Assembly (NCBI RefSeq): GCF_900454865.1
Contig: NZ_UGTV01000015.1
Span: 1,986,001 to 2,050,000 of the forward strand
Length of the DNA: 64,000 nt
Reading direction: 5' to 3'
Origin: Pasteurella canis
GTDB lineage: Bacteria > Pseudomonadota > Gammaproteobacteria > Enterobacterales > Pasteurellaceae
The first letter of the stretch is position 1. Each line of letters begins with the position of its first letter. The position numbers and the translations under genes were made by a program. This document shows positions 44,868 through 56,931 of the stretch, piece after piece. The notes beneath the pieces were generated by a model. The model was not told the DNA's origin. It was given only the letters and a program-made list of their open reading frames with translations, and searched no databases.

Positions 44868-45089
44868 TCAATAATGTGGCGGTGGTGTTTCTTCGGCTTG
44901 ACTTGCAATATTAGATGGTTGTATATCTTTTAACTTATTGACTAAATAACGTAATTGTATTTGCATTTTGTCTAGCGCAAATTGTTGTTCTATCAGCGAC
45001 TGGTTTAATTCATCTAATAAGTTTTCTTGGAATGTAGTTTTCATTTCTAATTCCGCAATACGCTGCTCTAATTTTTCTTGAATTTGCAT
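44868..45089 (-). CDS. slyX: SlyX family protein
   Basis: 73 residues: a coiled coil ([20 protein letters not shown]) with the C-terminal PPHY end typical of SlyX. The function is unknown. Divergent from fkpA, the same neighbour as in enteric bacteria. Confidence 0.92.
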   Translation of the reverse strand: MQIQEKLEQRIAELEMKTTFQENLLDELNQSLIEQQFALDKMQIQLRYLVNKLKDIQPSNIASQAEETPPPHY

Positions 45090-45176
45090 AAATAAACTCC
45101 AAATAAAGGTTGTGAATTTGTTAATTCCGTTTTAACCTATCCCAATTCATTTTTTCATTATAAAGGATTAGACATT

Positions 45177-45896
45177 ATGTTTAAAATTCAAAAATTTTCT
45201 GTGCTTAGTTTAATGGTCGGGGCCATCATTTCAAGTTCAGTGCTTGCCAATGTAGATGAGAAAAAATTTAATGATGATGCTTCTTATGCAGTTGGTGTGC
45301 TATTAGGTTCAAACATTAAAGATATTATCGATACCCAAAAAGAGATTATTGAATATGACAATGCTCGTTTATTAGCAGGTGTAGAGGATGTTTTAGATGG
45401 AAAAACTCATCTTGGCTCAAATACAGAAGTCGTAAATACATTACAATTAGTCCAAGATAAAATACAACAAGCACAAGAAAAAGAGTTGGCTAAAGTTGCT
45501 AAACAGGCAAAAGAAGAAGGTGATAAATATCGTGCCGAATTTGAGAAAAAGGCTGGCGTGAAGAAAACAAAATCGGGGCTTTTATATCGTATAGAAAAAT
45601 CGGGACAAGGTACTAAGATTGGTGCAACAGATTTAGTAACAGTTAATTACACTGGAAAATTACCAAATAGCCAAGTTTTTGATAGCTCTAATGGCAAACC
45701 AATTTCATTTAAATTAAATCAAGTCGTGCCAGGTTGGACAGAAGGCTTACAGCTTATTAAGAAAGGTGGTAAAATTGAACTAGTGTTACCACCAGAGCTT
45801 GCATATGGTTCTCAAGGTGCAGGTATGATTCCACCTGATACGACTTTATATTTTGATGTCGAAGTAGTAGATGTGAAATCTGAAGAGAAAAAATAA
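45177..45896 (+). CDS. fkpA: FKBP-type peptidyl-prolyl isomerase FkpA
   Basis: A 239-residue periplasmic chaperone/isomerase. Signal peptide to about residue 24 (ISSSVLA|NVDE); an N-terminal helical dimerisation domain; FKBP domain from about residue 130 with VTVNYTGKLPNSQVFDSS, VVPGWTEGLQLIKKGGK and PPELAYGSQGAGMIPPDTTL. AAAGGA is the ribosome-binding site. Confidence 0.93.
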   Translation: MFKIQKFSVLSLMVGAIISSSVLANVDEKKFNDDASYAVGVLLGSNIKDIIDTQKEIIEYDNARLLAGVEDVLDGKTHLGSNTEVVNTLQLVQDKIQQAQEKELAKVAKQAKEEGDKYRAEFEKKAGVKKTKSGLLYRIEKSGQGTKIGATDLVTVNYTGKLPNSQVFDSSNGKPISFKLNQVVPGWTEGLQLIKKGGKIELVLPPELAYGSQGAGMIPPDTTLYFDVEVVDVKSEEKK

Positions 45897-45905
45897 TTAA
45901 AAAAA

Positions 45906-45939
45906 AACCGCACTTTTATGTTCAGTGAAAAGTGCGGTT
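45906..45939 (+). terminator. Terminator after fkpA from an exact uptake-signal pair
   Basis: AACCGCACTTTT and AAAAGTGCGGTT, a perfect 12-bp stem with a 10-nt loop, followed by ATTTATTTT. Both arms are exact uptake signals. Confidence 0.9.
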
Positions 45940-45969
45940 ATTTATTTTAACTTATTGAGAATAAAGTAA

Positions 45970-46641
45970 ATGTTAACGGATAAACGACCTTTTACAGACG
46001 AAGATAAAGCAATTTTGAATTCTTACAAAGCAGTAGTAGATGGCGTCAGTGCCCTTATCGGTCGTCATTGTGAAATCGTGCTTCATTCTTTAGAAGATTT
46101 AGAACATTCAACTATTTGTATTGCTAATGGACATAATACGAATCGCCAAATTGGTTCCCCCATCACAGATCTCGCCTTAAAGTCGCTACATAATATGCAA
46201 ACTGAAAGTGTATCTAAGCCTTATTTTACTCGAGCAAAAAGTAAAGGTTTGATGAAGTCGGTGACTATCGCTATCCGTAATAAAAGTCAGCGTATTATTG
46301 GATTATTATGCATTAATATTAATTTAGATGTGCCTGTATCTGAGTTTATGCAAGCATTTATACCAACGGAAGAGCAGCAAGAAACCTCGAGTGTGAATTT
46401 TGCAAGCTCAGTAGAGGAGTTAGTTGCACAAACTGTCGAGAAAACGATTGAAGAAGTAACCGCAGATCGTATGGTGTCAAATAATAATAAAAATCGTCAA
46501 ATTGTTATTTCACTCTATGAAAAAGGGATATTTGATATTAAAGATGCAATTAACTTAGTTGCAGATCGGTTAGATATTTCTCGTCATACAGTTTATTTGT
46601 ATATTCGCCAAGTGAAGCAAGATTCGGATGAGCAAAAATAA
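45970..46641 (+). CDS. YheO-type transcriptional regulator
   Basis: 223 residues. The N-terminal PAS-like YheO domain has YKAVVDGVSALIGRHCEIVL and IIGLLCININLDVP; the C-terminal HTH has IVISLYEKGIFDIKDAINLV and RLDISRHTVYLYIRQ. The targets are unknown. The stop TAA shares its last base with the tusD ATG, so it is co-transcribed with tusDCB, the same order as in enteric bacteria. Confidence 0.88.
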   Translation: MLTDKRPFTDEDKAILNSYKAVVDGVSALIGRHCEIVLHSLEDLEHSTICIANGHNTNRQIGSPITDLALKSLHNMQTESVSKPYFTRAKSKGLMKSVTIAIRNKSQRIIGLLCININLDVPVSEFMQAFIPTEEQQETSSVNFASSVEELVAQTVEKTIEEVTADRMVSNNNKNRQIVISLYEKGIFDIKDAINLVADRLDISRHTVYLYIRQVKQDSDEQK

Positions 46642-47021
46642 TGCGTTATGTACTTTGTATAAAACAGCCTATTTATGGTGCCCAAGGTGGCTACTTAGCT
46701 TATCAAATTGCGCAAGCTTTAGTCGAGCAAGGTCATCAAATTAGCCAGATTTTCTTTTTTCAACAAGGTACGACAACAGGTAATGCTTTTGTTTATCCTG
46801 CTAACGATGAATTTAATTTACAAAAAGCATGGCAAAATTTCTCACAGCAATATGATGTTCCACTTCATTTATGTATTGCAGCAGCACAACGTCGTGGTAT
46901 AGTCGATACACAAAGTGCAAAAACAGTAGGACAGACTAATTTAGCTTCACATTTTGTTTTAGCAGGGCTAGGCGAATTTAGCCAAGCTTTATTAGAGTCG
47001 GATAGGGTTCTAACATTATGA
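46641..47021 (+). CDS. tusD: Sulfurtransferase complex subunit TusD
   Basis: 126 residues of DsrE fold. It accepts sulfur from TusA and passes it toward TusE and MnmA for tRNA 2-thiolation. Active Cys78 is in HLCIAAAQRRGI. Overlaps tusC by 4 bp (ATGA). Confidence 0.94.
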   Translation: MRYVLCIKQPIYGAQGGYLAYQIAQALVEQGHQISQIFFFQQGTTTGNAFVYPANDEFNLQKAWQNFSQQYDVPLHLCIAAAQRRGIVDTQSAKTVGQTNLASHFVLAGLGEFSQALLESDRVLTL

Positions 47022-47380
47022 TCAAAATTGCTTTTGTTTTTCGTTCAGCACCGCATGGGTCTTCAGCAAGTCGTGAAGGACTCGACGCATTATTGGCTGC
47101 GACGGCTTTCTGTAATGAAGAAGACATTGCTGTTTTTTTTATTGATGATGGTGTATTGAATTTATTGATACAACAACAGCCAGAATTGATTTTACAAAAA
47201 GATTTTGTCAGCGGACTAAAGCTATTAGATTTATATGATATTAAACAACGTTATGTTTGTGCTGATTCATTAACACAATTTGGCTTGAGTGAAAAACAGC
47301 ACATTATTTTTTGTGAAAAAATTGACCGCACTTTATTAGTTGAAAAACTCCAACAAGCAGAAAAAATATTGACTTTTTAA
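47018..47380 (+). CDS. tusC: Sulfurtransferase complex subunit TusC
   Basis: 120 residues, with RSAPHGSSASREGLDALLAA and DDGVLNLL. A partner of TusB and TusD in the TusBCD complex. Contains an exact uptake signal that encodes IDRTLL near the end. Confidence 0.93.
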   Translation: MIKIAFVFRSAPHGSSASREGLDALLAATAFCNEEDIAVFFIDDGVLNLLIQQQPELILQKDFVSGLKLLDLYDIKQRYVCADSLTQFGLSEKQHIIFCEKIDRTLLVEKLQQAEKILTF

Positions 47381-47388
47381 GAGGTTAT

Positions 47389-47676
47389 ATGCTCTATACA
47401 TTTTCACAAGCTAACTATGATATCAATGAGCTTGCTCGGCATTTAGAACATATCACTGAGAAAGACGCAATTGTATTATGGCAAGATGGTGTTTTATTAG
47501 CACTTAAGTTTCCGATGTTATTATCAAATACAAATACGGTGTGTTTCATATTAGAAACTGATCTTAAGGCTCGCAATTTGCAAAAAGCGATTCGTTTAAA
47601 TCACAAAATAAAAATTATCTCTTTGTCTCAGTTAGTTCAATTAACTGAGCAATATTACCCTCAACTTGCGCTTTAA
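47389..47676 (+). CDS. tusB: Sulfurtransferase complex subunit TusB
   Basis: 95 residues, MLYTFSQANYDINELARHLE with AIVLWQDGVLLAL. Third member of TusBCD. No tusE in the window. GAGGTTAT precedes the ATG. Confidence 0.92.
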   Translation: MLYTFSQANYDINELARHLEHITEKDAIVLWQDGVLLALKFPMLLSNTNTVCFILETDLKARNLQKAIRLNHKIKIISLSQLVQLTEQYYPQLAL

Positions 47677-47756
47677 GTAAATATTACTTTCTTCTATTGT
47701 CAGAACTATTGCTTCTTGCTCATTTCTTTAATTTCCCAAGAGTTTCTGCTTATTTC

Positions 47757-47785
47757 TTGACATTACTGCTCTTGAAGATTAAAAT
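47757..47785 (+). promoter_or_regulatory. Promoter of the str operon
   Basis: A perfect TTGACA and TAAAAT, exactly 17 bp apart. The predicted start is near 47792, and the leader begins with a hairpin TCTATTC-N7-GAATAGA (47792-47812). Confidence 0.8.
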
Positions 47786-47838
47786 TCAGCGTCTATTCTT
47801 GTATGGAATAGATTTTGAATATAAACATTCTTTTATGA

Positions 47839-48240
<402 letters not shown>

Positions 48241-48359
48241 TGGTTCTCCGTTAAGTAAGGCCAAACGTCTAAATTAGTAAAACTATTTAAACCATAAACT
48301 CCAGTCAATAAGTGATAGATATCACATAAAGATGAGTTTTGGATATCCTGAATTTTTAA

Positions 48360-48845
<486 letters not shown>

Positions 48846-48956
48846 TAGGTTTAAGCAACTACGTTTTTCAGGCTTCATCTCATTTAATTATGTGGTGAAG
48901 CCTTATACATATTTAAAATTTAATATTTAATATTGAATTCCAGCAAGGAAATAATA

Positions 48957-51059
48957 ATGGCACGTACAACCCCTATTGAAAGATACCGTAATATTGGTAT
49001 CAGTGCTCACATTGACGCAGGTAAAACAACAACTTCCGAGCGTATCCTTTTCTATACAGGTGTGAGTCACAAACTTGGTGAGGTGCACGATGGTGCAGCT
49101 ACTATGGACTGGATGGAGCAAGAGCAAGAGCGTGGTATCACGATCACTTCTGCTGCAACAACAGCATTCTGGTCTGGTATGTCTAAACAATATCCACAGC
49201 ACCGTATTAACGTAATTGATACTCCAGGACACGTTGACTTTACTATCGAAGTAGAACGTTCAATGCGTGTTCTAGATGGTGCTGTAATGGTGTATTGTGC
49301 GGTAGGAGGTGTTCAACCTCAATCTGAAACCGTATGGCGTCAAGCAAATAAATACCAAGTTCCTCGTGTTGCTTTCGTAAACAAAATGGACCGTACAGGT
49401 GCTAACTTCTTACGTGTTGTTGAACAGATCAAAACTCGTTTGGGTGGTAATTCAGTGCCTTTGCAGCTTCCAATTGGTTCAGAAGATAATTTCAAAGGTG
49501 TTGTTGACCTTATTAAGATGAAGGCGATTAACTGGAATGAAGCTGATCAAGGTATGACATTTACCTATGAAGATATTCCAGCTGATATGTTAGATGCTTG
49601 TGAAGAATGGCGTCAAAACCTCGTTGAATCAGCAGCTGAAGCATCAGAAGAGTTGATGGAAAAATATCTAGGTGGCGAAGAGTTAACTGAAGAAGAAATT
49701 AAAACTGGTTTACGCCAACGCGTATTATCAGGTGAAATTATTCCAGTTTGCTGTGGTTCAGCTTTTAAAAATAAAGGTGTTCAAGCAATGCTTGATGCAG
49801 TAATTGACTACTTACCTGCACCAACAGATATTCCTGCAATTAAAGGTATCAACCCAGATGAAACTGAAGGTGAGCGTCACGCAAGTGATGAAGAGCCATT
49901 TGCGGCACTTGCATTTAAAATAGCGACTGACCCATTCGTTGGTAACTTAACTTTCTTCCGTGTTTACTCAGGTGTAATTAACTCTGGTGACACAGTATTG
50001 AACTCTGTAAAAGATAAACGTGAACGTTTTGGTCGTATCGTGCAGATGCATGCGAACAAACGTGATGAGATCAAAGAAGTTCGTGCTGGTGATATTGCAG
50101 CAGCAATTGGTTTGAAAGATGTGGGCACTGGTGATACATTATGTGCACAAGATGCACCAATTATTCTTGAGCGCATGGAATTCCCAGAGCCAGTAATTTC
50201 TGTTGCAGTTGAACCGAAAACTAAAGCGGACCAAGAAAAAATGGGTATCGCATTAGGTCGTCTTGCACAAGAAGACCCTTCATTCCGTGTTCATACTGAT
50301 GAAGAGTCAGGTGAAACTATTATCTCTGGTATGGGTGAGTTACACTTAGATATTATCGTTGACCGTATGCGCCGTGAGTTTAAAGTTGAAGCGAATATCG
50401 GTAAACCACAAGTGTCTTATCGTGAAACAATCCGTACTCGTGTTAATGACGTTGAGGGTAAACACGCAAAACAATCTGGTGGTCGCGGTCAATACGGTCA
50501 TGTTGTTATTGACTTATACCCATTAGAGCCAGAAGGTCCAGGCTATGAATTCGTGAATGAAATCAAAGGTGGTGTGATTCCAGGTGAATATATTCCGGCA
50601 GTTGATAAGGGTATTCAGGAGCAACTTAAATCTGGTCCATTAGCAGGATATCCAGTAGTAGATTTAGGTGTACGTTTACACTTCGGTTCATACCATGATG
50701 TTGACTCATCTGAGCTTGCATTTAAATTAGCTGCATCTTTAGCATTTAAAGCAGCCTTTAATAAAGCAAACCCAGTGCTACTTGAGCCAATCATGAAAGT
50801 TGAAGTTGAAACACCACCTGACTATGTTGGTGATGTAATTGGTGACTTAAGCCGTCGTCGTGCGATGGTTAACGGTCAAGAAGCAAATGAATTTGTTGTG
50901 AAGATCAATGCAGAAGTACCACTTTCAGAGATGTTTGGTTATGCAACTGACCTTCGTTCACAAACTCAAGGTCGTGCTTCATACTCAATGGAACCATTGA
51001 AGTATGCAGAAGCGCCGAAAAACGTTGCTGATGCAATCATTGAAGCTCGCAAAAAATAA
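48957..51059 (+). CDS. fusA: Elongation factor G
   Basis: A 700-residue translocase GTPase. G1 [15 protein letters not shown]3 [10 protein letters not shown]4 NKMDRTGA; domain IV has [17 protein letters not shown]. The ATG at 48957 with AAGGAA before it is chosen; a frame 8 codons longer is rejected since EF-G starts [14 protein letters not shown]. Confidence 0.98.
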   Translation: MARTTPIERYRNIGISAHIDAGKTTTSERILFYTGVSHKLGEVHDGAATMDWMEQEQERGITITSAATTAFWSGMSKQYPQHRINVIDTPGHVDFTIEVERSMRVLDGAVMVYCAVGGVQPQSETVWRQANKYQVPRVAFVNKMDRTGANFLRVVEQIKTRLGGNSVPLQLPIGSEDNFKGVVDLIKMKAINWNEADQGMTFTYEDIPADMLDACEEWRQNLVESAAEASEELMEKYLGGEELTEEEIKTGLRQRVLSGEIIPVCCGSAFKNKGVQAMLDAVIDYLPAPTDIPAIKGINPDETEGERHASDEEPFAALAFKIATDPFVGNLTFFRVYSGVINSGDTVLNSVKDKRERFGRIVQMHANKRDEIKEVRAGDIAAAIGLKDVGTGDTLCAQDAPIILERMEFPEPVISVAVEPKTKADQEKMGIALGRLAQEDPSFRVHTDEESGETIISGMGELHLDIIVDRMRREFKVEANIGKPQVSYRETIRTRVNDVEGKHAKQSGGRGQYGHVVIDLYPLEPEGPGYEFVNEIKGGVIPGEYIPAVDKGIQEQLKSGPLAGYPVVDLGVRLHFGSYHDVDSSELAFKLAASLAFKAAFNKANPVLLEPIMKVEVETPPDYVGDVIGDLSRRRAMVNGQEANEFVVKINAEVPLSEMFGYATDLRSQTQGRASYSMEPLKYAEAPKNVADAIIEARKK

Positions 51060-51073
51060 TTTTGTTTAACAAA

Positions 51074-51096
51074 CCACGAGCCATAATGGCTCGTGG
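51074..51096 (+). other. 10-bp hairpin between fusA and tuf
   Basis: CCACGAGCCA-taa-TGGCTCGTGG, a perfect stem without a T-run, in the 59-bp gap. It may be a processing or stability element that lets tuf be expressed above fusA. Confidence 0.6.
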
Positions 51097-51106
51097 TATC
51101 TACTGA

Positions 51107-52303
<1,197 letters not shown>

Positions 52304-52329
52304 TTAGGCTTAAAGAGCAAAACAGAAAG

Positions 52330-52357
52330 AAGGCGTATTTTATTACGCCTTTTTTTA
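52330..52357 (+). terminator. Terminator of the str operon
   Basis: AAGGCGTA-ttttat-TACGCCTT, an 8-bp stem followed by a run of Ts. Confidence 0.9.
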
Positions 52358-52481
52358 TGGTTGAACATTGTACTAAGGAAGTCTAAATATGATTATTTAG
52401 AGAGTAATACTTGTTACCTAGATTGATTTAAAAAGTGATTTTTCTGCTGTAATTTTAATATGCAAGTTTAAAATAAAGTGC

Positions 52482-52487
52482 TACAAT
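52482..52487 (+). promoter_or_regulatory. Possible -10 box of secE-nusG
   Basis: TACAAT, 55 bp before secE, followed by a GC-containing CACGCG. No convincing -35 lies at the right distance. No tRNA gene lies between tuf and secE. Confidence 0.35.
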
Positions 52488-52542
52488 CACGCGTTCAGAA
52501 GTGAATCCCTATTTTTTATATTAAGTAATGGATTAATAAATT

Positions 52543-52953
52543 ATGGCGTTAGAAATTGAGAAAAAGAAAAATACGCTCGAAGATGATGGCTTAAAGTCAA
52601 AAGGCTTAAATGGCTTTTTATGGTTTTTAGTCTTAGTTCTCATCGTGGGAGCAGCATTAGGTAATATTTATCTTGAAGAACAACTTTCTACTCCAATTCG
52701 TGTTGTTGGTGTAGTTGTTTTATTGCTTGTCGCATTAGGAATTGCAGCATTTACAAATCAAGGTGTAAATGCACGTCATTTTTTCAGTGAGTCAAAAATT
52801 GAATTAAGAAAAATTGTATGGCCTTCACGTCAAGAAGCAACACAGACGACTTTTATCGTCGCAGGTGTCACAATCCTTGTTTCATTAATTTTATGGGGAT
52901 TAGATTCAGTTATCGTTGCATTAATTACGTTCTTAACAGATTTGAGGTTCTAA
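52543..52953 (+). CDS. secE: Preprotein translocase subunit SecE
   Basis: A 136-residue inner-membrane protein with three hydrophobic segments, the long gammaproteobacterial form. The conserved cytoplasmic part is [20 protein letters not shown], preceding the last helix. It works with SecY and SecG. Separated from nusG by 1 bp. Confidence 0.96.
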   Translation: MALEIEKKKNTLEDDGLKSKGLNGFLWFLVLVLIVGAALGNIYLEEQLSTPIRVVGVVVLLLVALGIAAFTNQGVNARHFFSESKIELRKIVWPSRQEATQTTFIVAGVTILVSLILWGLDSVIVALITFLTDLRF

Positions 52954-52954
52954 T

Positions 52955-53506
52955 ATGACAGATTCAGCACCAAAAAAACGTTGGTATGTGTTACAGGCCT
53001 TTTCAGGTTTTGAGGGGCGTGTAGCAGCAACTTTACGTGAGTACATTAAATTACATCAAATGGAAGAGCAATTTGGTGAGGTTCTCGTTCCAACAGAAGA
53101 GGTTGTTGAAAATGTAGCAGGAAAAAGACGTAAAAGTGAACGTAAATTTTTCCCAGGCTATGTGTTAGTACAAATGGAAATGAACGATGAAACTTGGCAC
53201 CTTGTTCGTAGTGTTCCACGTGTAATGGGATTTATTGGTGGTACAGCGGATAAACCTGCGCCAATTTCACAGCGTGAAGCAGATAGAATTTTAAATCGCT
53301 TACAAGAAAGCTCTGAAAAACCTCGTCACAGAAAAGAGTTCCAACCTGGTGAAGAAGTCCGCGTTACAGAAGGTCCATTTGCAGACTTTAATGGCACTGT
53401 AGAAGAAGTAGACTATGAAAAAGGTCGATTAAAAGTGTCTGTATCTATTTTTGGGCGTGCGACACCAGTTGAGCTTGAATTCAGTCAAGTTGAGAAAACA
53501 AATTAA
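52955..53506 (+). CDS. nusG: Transcription antitermination factor NusG
   Basis: 183 residues: NGN domain with [31 protein letters not shown]-terminal KOW domain with [20 protein letters not shown]. It binds RNA polymerase and Rho or S10. Confidence 0.97.
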   Translation: MTDSAPKKRWYVLQAFSGFEGRVAATLREYIKLHQMEEQFGEVLVPTEEVVENVAGKRRKSERKFFPGYVLVQMEMNDETWHLVRSVPRVMGFIGGTADKPAPISQREADRILNRLQESSEKPRHRKEFQPGEEVRVTEGPFADFNGTVEEVDYEKGRLKVSVSIFGRATPVELEFSQVEKTN

Positions 53507-53541
53507 TTTTTAACCTTGCTTATTGATCAATTCTGATAGAT

Positions 53542-53550
53542 AAGTGCGGT
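53542..53550 (+). repeat. DNA uptake signal between nusG and rplK
   Basis: An exact AAGTGCGGT just upstream of the rplK promoter; no inverted partner. Confidence 0.88.
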
Positions 53551-53571
53551 GTGATTTTAAGTAATTTTTAC

Positions 53572-53600
53572 TTGAAGTTTGGACTGTGTTTAATTAGAAT
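53572..53600 (+). promoter_or_regulatory. Promoter of rplK-rplA
   Basis: TTGAAG and TAGAAT, exactly 17 bp apart, start expected near 53607. Confidence 0.65.
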
Positions 53601-53616
53601 ACAGCCTTTCATAAAC

Positions 53617-53655
53617 AGGGGAGCTAGTAATAGCGTGATTACCCATTCTAGAGGA
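53617..53655 (+). promoter_or_regulatory. Candidate L1 operator in the rplK leader
   Basis: GGGGAGCTAG is followed by a small stem GCTA-gtaa-TAGC and GATTACCC, resembling the L1-binding GGGAGC...ACCC element of the E. coli L11-L1 leader and 23S rRNA. Likely the site of L1 translational autoregulation; by-eye match only. Confidence 0.5.
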
Positions 53656-53663
53656 AGCTAAAA

Positions 53664-54092
53664 ATGGCAAAAAAAGTACAAGCCTATGTTAAGTTGCAAG
53701 TTGCAGCTGGTATGGCTAACCCTTCACCACCAGTTGGTCCTGCATTAGGTCAACAAGGTGTGAACATTATGGAATTCTGTAAAGCATTCAATGCTCGTAC
53801 TGAGAGCTTAGAAAAAGGTTTACCGATTCCAGTTGTTATCACTGTGTATGCAGACCGTTCATTCACTTTCATCACAAAGACACCTCCAGCAGCAGTATTA
53901 TTGAAAAAAGCAGCGGGTATCAAATCTGGCTCTGGTAAGCCAAACAAAGATAAAGTGGGTAAAGTATCCTTAGATCAAATCCGTCAAATTGCTGAAACTA
54001 AAGCAGCTGATATGACAGGTGCATCTATCGAAACTAAGATGAAATCAATCGCTGGTACAGCTCGCTCAATGGGCTTAGTGGTGGAGGAATAA
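53664..54092 (+). CDS. rplK: 50S ribosomal protein L11
   Basis: 142 residues, with [39 protein letters not shown] and [18 protein letters not shown]. Forms the GTPase-associated centre of the 50S. AGAGGAAGC precedes the ATG. Confidence 0.98.
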   Translation: MAKKVQAYVKLQVAAGMANPSPPVGPALGQQGVNIMEFCKAFNARTESLEKGLPIPVVITVYADRSFTFITKTPPAAVLLKKAAGIKSGSGKPNKDKVGKVSLDQIRQIAETKAADMTGASIETKMKSIAGTARSMGLVVEE

Positions 54093-54096
54093 TACG

Positions 54097-54786
54097 ATGG
54101 CTAAATTGACTAAAAAAATGAAAGCAATCAAAGCTGGCGTAGATTCTACTAAAGCTTATGAAATCAATGAAGCAATTGCAGTATTAAAACAATTCGCAAC
54201 AGCTAAATTCGTTGAGAGTGTTGATGTTGCTGTTAACTTAGGTATCGACCCTCGTAAATCTGATCAAAACGTGCGTGGTGCAACTGTATTACCACATGGT
54301 ACTGGTCGTTCTGTACGTGTTGCTGTGTTTACTCAAGGTGCTAACGCAGAAGCAGCTAAAGAAGCTGGTGCGGATTTAGTTGGTATGGACGATTTAGCAG
54401 AGTTAGTGAAAAAAGGCGAAATGAACTTCGACGTAGTTATTGCTTCTCCAGATGCAATGCGTGTTGTTGGTCAATTAGGTCAAATTTTAGGTCCACGTGG
54501 TTTAATGCCTAACCCTAAAGTTGGTACTGTCACACCGAATGTTGCAGAGGCTGTAAAAAATGCAAAATCTGGTCAGGTTCGTTACCGTAATGATAAGAAC
54601 GGTATTATCCACACGACAATCGGTAAAGTTAACTTTAGCGAAGAACAACTAAAAGAAAACTTACAAGCGTTATTAGCTGCTTTAGCTAAAGCGAAGCCGA
54701 CTACATCTAAAGGTGTATTCATCAAGAAAGTAAGTATTTCGACAACAATGGGTGCTGGTGTAGCTGTTGATCAGTCTTCACTATAA
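54097..54786 (+). CDS. rplA: 50S ribosomal protein L1
   Basis: 229 residues, with [40 protein letters not shown] and [13 protein letters not shown]. Forms the L1 stalk and represses its own operon. 4 bp after rplK. Confidence 0.98.
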   Translation: MAKLTKKMKAIKAGVDSTKAYEINEAIAVLKQFATAKFVESVDVAVNLGIDPRKSDQNVRGATVLPHGTGRSVRVAVFTQGANAEAAKEAGADLVGMDDLAELVKKGEMNFDVVIASPDAMRVVGQLGQILGPRGLMPNPKVGTVTPNVAEAVKNAKSGQVRYRNDKNGIIHTTIGKVNFSEEQLKENLQALLAALAKAKPTTSKGVFIKKVSISTTMGAGVAVDQSSL

Positions 54787-54804
54787 CTTATAAAAGCTAA
54801 TTCA

Positions 54805-54845
54805 AAAAAGACCGCATTTTTATATCTATAAAGTGCGGTCTTTTT
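54805..54845. terminator. Bidirectional terminator with one damaged uptake-signal arm
   Basis: AAAAAGACCGCA pairs with TGCGGTCTTTTT; the stem continues through one T/G (U-G in RNA) and three A-T pairs. The right arm is an exact uptake signal; the left arm has one C-to-T change (ACCGCATTT). It lies between convergent rplA and the glycerate kinase gene. Confidence 0.88.
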
Positions 54846-54858
54846 CATAAATAATGAG

Positions 54859-56001
54859 TTATTGCTTGAATACAGTTAGTTGACAAAGTCTTGCAATATT
54901 TTGTGCTGTAGAAATTAGGTTTTCTTTACCTTTTTTTAAAGTTATATCTAAATTTTCAACTTGATGTAGTATCGGAAAAACGGCATCAATTCCAATATCA
55001 TATACCACTTCATAGTCTTCTTTTAAGCTCCCAACAATTGCAATAACAGGTTTATTAAAGTATTTTGCGACTTTAGCGACCCCAGCTGGTGTTTTACCTT
55101 GCACTGTTTGACTATCCATTCTCCCTTCTCCAGTAATAATTAAATCAGCATTTTCCACTTGTTTAATGAGATTAACTGCATTGATAATAATTTCTACACC
55201 AGATTGTAGTCGAACATTAGGTAGTAATAATAAACCTGCGCCCATACCACCCGCAGCGCCACTTCCCGACTGTTCTCGAATGTTGAGATGATATTGTTGT
55301 TCTACGATAGTAGAAAAGTGGTGTAAAGCATGATCCAGCTGTTGCACCATTTCTGCTGTAGCGCCTTTTTGTGGTCCAAAAATAGCAGAGGCACCATTTG
55401 GACCACACAAAGGATTAGTCACATCACAAGCAACTTGAATTTCAATTTCTTTCAAACGGGGATCGAGATGAGTAAGATCAATCTTAGAGAGTGTTTGCAA
55501 TGACTCCCCTCCTAATTGGATCTCTCTTTGATCTTTATCTAAGAACCTACCGCCTAGTGCTTGTAGCATACCAACTCCACCATCATTAGTGGCGCTACCA
55601 CCAATCCCTAGTATGATTTTTTTTATGCCGCATTCAAGTGCTGCTTTTATGAGTTGTCCTGTCCCAAAACTGGTTGTTTTTAATGGATTTCTCTGTTCAA
55701 GTGGTACTAAGTGTAGCCCTGAGGAAGCTGCCATTTCTATGAAAGCTGTATCTTTATTTCCTGATAGTCCCCATGTTGCCGAAACAGTATTGCCAAGTGG
55801 CGCTATGACGGCTGTTGAAATCAAATTCCCTTGTGTTGCATCGATAAGAGATCGCACAGTACCTTCACCCCCATCAGCCATAGGCACTTTAATGTATTGG
55901 GCGTGAGGAAAGACTTTCTTAAAACCTGTTTCAATAGCACTAGCGACTTCAAGTGAAGTTAAACTTTCTTTAAAAGAATCAGGTGCAATCACAATTTTCA
56001 T
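54859..56001 (-). CDS. Glycerate kinase
   Basis: A 380-residue GarK/GlxK-type enzyme, phosphorylating D-glycerate (2-phosphoglycerate product in E. coli GarK). Motifs: IVIAPDSFKESLTSLEVASA, PMADGGEGTVRSLIDAT, GIGGSATNDGGVGMLQALGG, QSGSGAAGGMGAG and DLIITGEGRMDSQT. It lies on the minus strand between rplA and rplJ, genes that are adjacent in E. coli, and starts about 120 bp from the rplJ promoter. No other glycerate or glucarate genes are near. Confidence 0.93.
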   Translation of the reverse strand: MKIVIAPDSFKESLTSLEVASAIETGFKKVFPHAQYIKVPMADGGEGTVRSLIDATQGNLISTAVIAPLGNTVSATWGLSGNKDTAFIEMAASSGLHLVPLEQRNPLKTTSFGTGQLIKAALECGIKKIILGIGGSATNDGGVGMLQALGGRFLDKDQREIQLGGESLQTLSKIDLTHLDPRLKEIEIQVACDVTNPLCGPNGASAIFGPQKGATAEMVQQLDHALHHFSTIVEQQYHLNIREQSGSGAAGGMGAGLLLLPNVRLQSGVEIIINAVNLIKQVENADLIITGEGRMDSQTVQGKTPAGVAKVAKYFNKPVIAIVGSLKEDYEVVYDIGIDAVFPILHQVENLDITLKKGKENLISTAQNIARLCQLTVFKQ

Positions 56002-56123
56002 ATTAAGATCCTATTAAACTAGCATTAAGTATAGCTGATAATTTTGTGAGTTTGTTTGTTAATCTTCATTACGATACCAAAACTAATAGACTCTACATAA
56101 TCGTTTATTTTTTATAAATTATA

Positions 56124-56152
56124 TTTACAAAACAAGAAACTCCGATTATAAT
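56124..56152 (+). promoter_or_regulatory. Promoter of rplJL-rpoBC
   Basis: TTTACA and a perfect TATAAT, exactly 17 bp apart. Start expected near 56159, giving a 230-nt leader before rplJ. Confidence 0.85.
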
Positions 56153-56158
56153 CTTGCA

Positions 56159-56388
56159 CCTAAGTTTTGCCATATAAAATTGTGGTGAAAGATTGATGGT
56201 GCTTGACCAATTTCAAGCCCCATCCAAGACCGTAGGGGAAATCAAGTATTTCTTAATTATCCTACGTAGATGGTGAACAGAATAAGAATTTTTCTTGCTT
56301 CTGTGCACCGAAGTCGTCCTTATATTGTTTTTTGATATGAGGTAATTTAAGTCCGAGAAATCGGAGTGTATTCAGGAGCTAAAAGCCA
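56159..56388 (+). ncRNA. L10 leader (ribosomal protein L10 autoregulatory element)
   Basis: The leader carries the conserved CCAAGACCGTAGG (56224-56236) and CCTACGTAGATGGTG (56261-56275). CGTAGG pairs with CCTACG and CATC (56221-56224) with GATG (56269-56272), the kinked stem that binds L10-(L12)4 in E. coli. Represses translation of rplJL when the proteins are in excess (known for the family). Confidence 0.85.
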
Positions 56389-56880
56389 ATGGCATTAAAT
56401 CTTCAAGACAAACAAGCAATTGTTGCTGAAGTAAACGAAGCAGCCAAAGGTGCCCTATCAGCTGTTATCGCGGATTCTCGTGGTGTGACAGTAGATAAAA
56501 TGACTGAGTTACGTAAAGCAGCTCGTGAAAATGGCGTTTCAATGCGTGTTGTGCGTAATACCTTATTACGTCGCGCAGTTGAAGGTACAGATTTTGAGTG
56601 CTTAAAAGATACGTTTGTAGGTCCAACACTTATCGCATTTTCTACTGAACATCCAGGTGCAGCAGCACGTTTGTTCAAGGATTTTGCAAAAGCAAACGAT
56701 AAGTTTGAAATTAAAGGTGCAGCCTTTGAAGGTAAGATCCAAGATGTTGAATTCTTAGCAACATTACCGACTTACGACGAAGCAATTGCACGTTTAATGG
56801 GTACAATGAAAGAAGCTGCGGCAGGCAAACTTGTTCGTACTCTTGCAGCATTACGCGACAAATTACAAGAAGCAGCTTAA
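56389..56880 (+). CDS. rplJ: 50S ribosomal protein L10
   Basis: 163 residues, [39 protein letters not shown] and [14 protein letters not shown]. Anchors L7/L12 dimers to the ribosome. CAGGAGCT precedes the ATG. Confidence 0.98.
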   Translation: MALNLQDKQAIVAEVNEAAKGALSAVIADSRGVTVDKMTELRKAARENGVSMRVVRNTLLRRAVEGTDFECLKDTFVGPTLIAFSTEHPGAAARLFKDFAKANDKFEIKGAAFEGKIQDVEFLATLPTYDEAIARLMGTMKEAAAGKLVRTLAALRDKLQEAA

Positions 56881-56931
56881 TTCAGCGGTTTCTTTACTCG
56901 TTTAACTTTTTTACTTTAGGAATTGATTGTT

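Noticed and set aside
52358-52542. tRNA-Trp gene between tuf and secE, expected from some relatives
   Set aside because: No cloverleaf or T-loop sequence is present in the gap.
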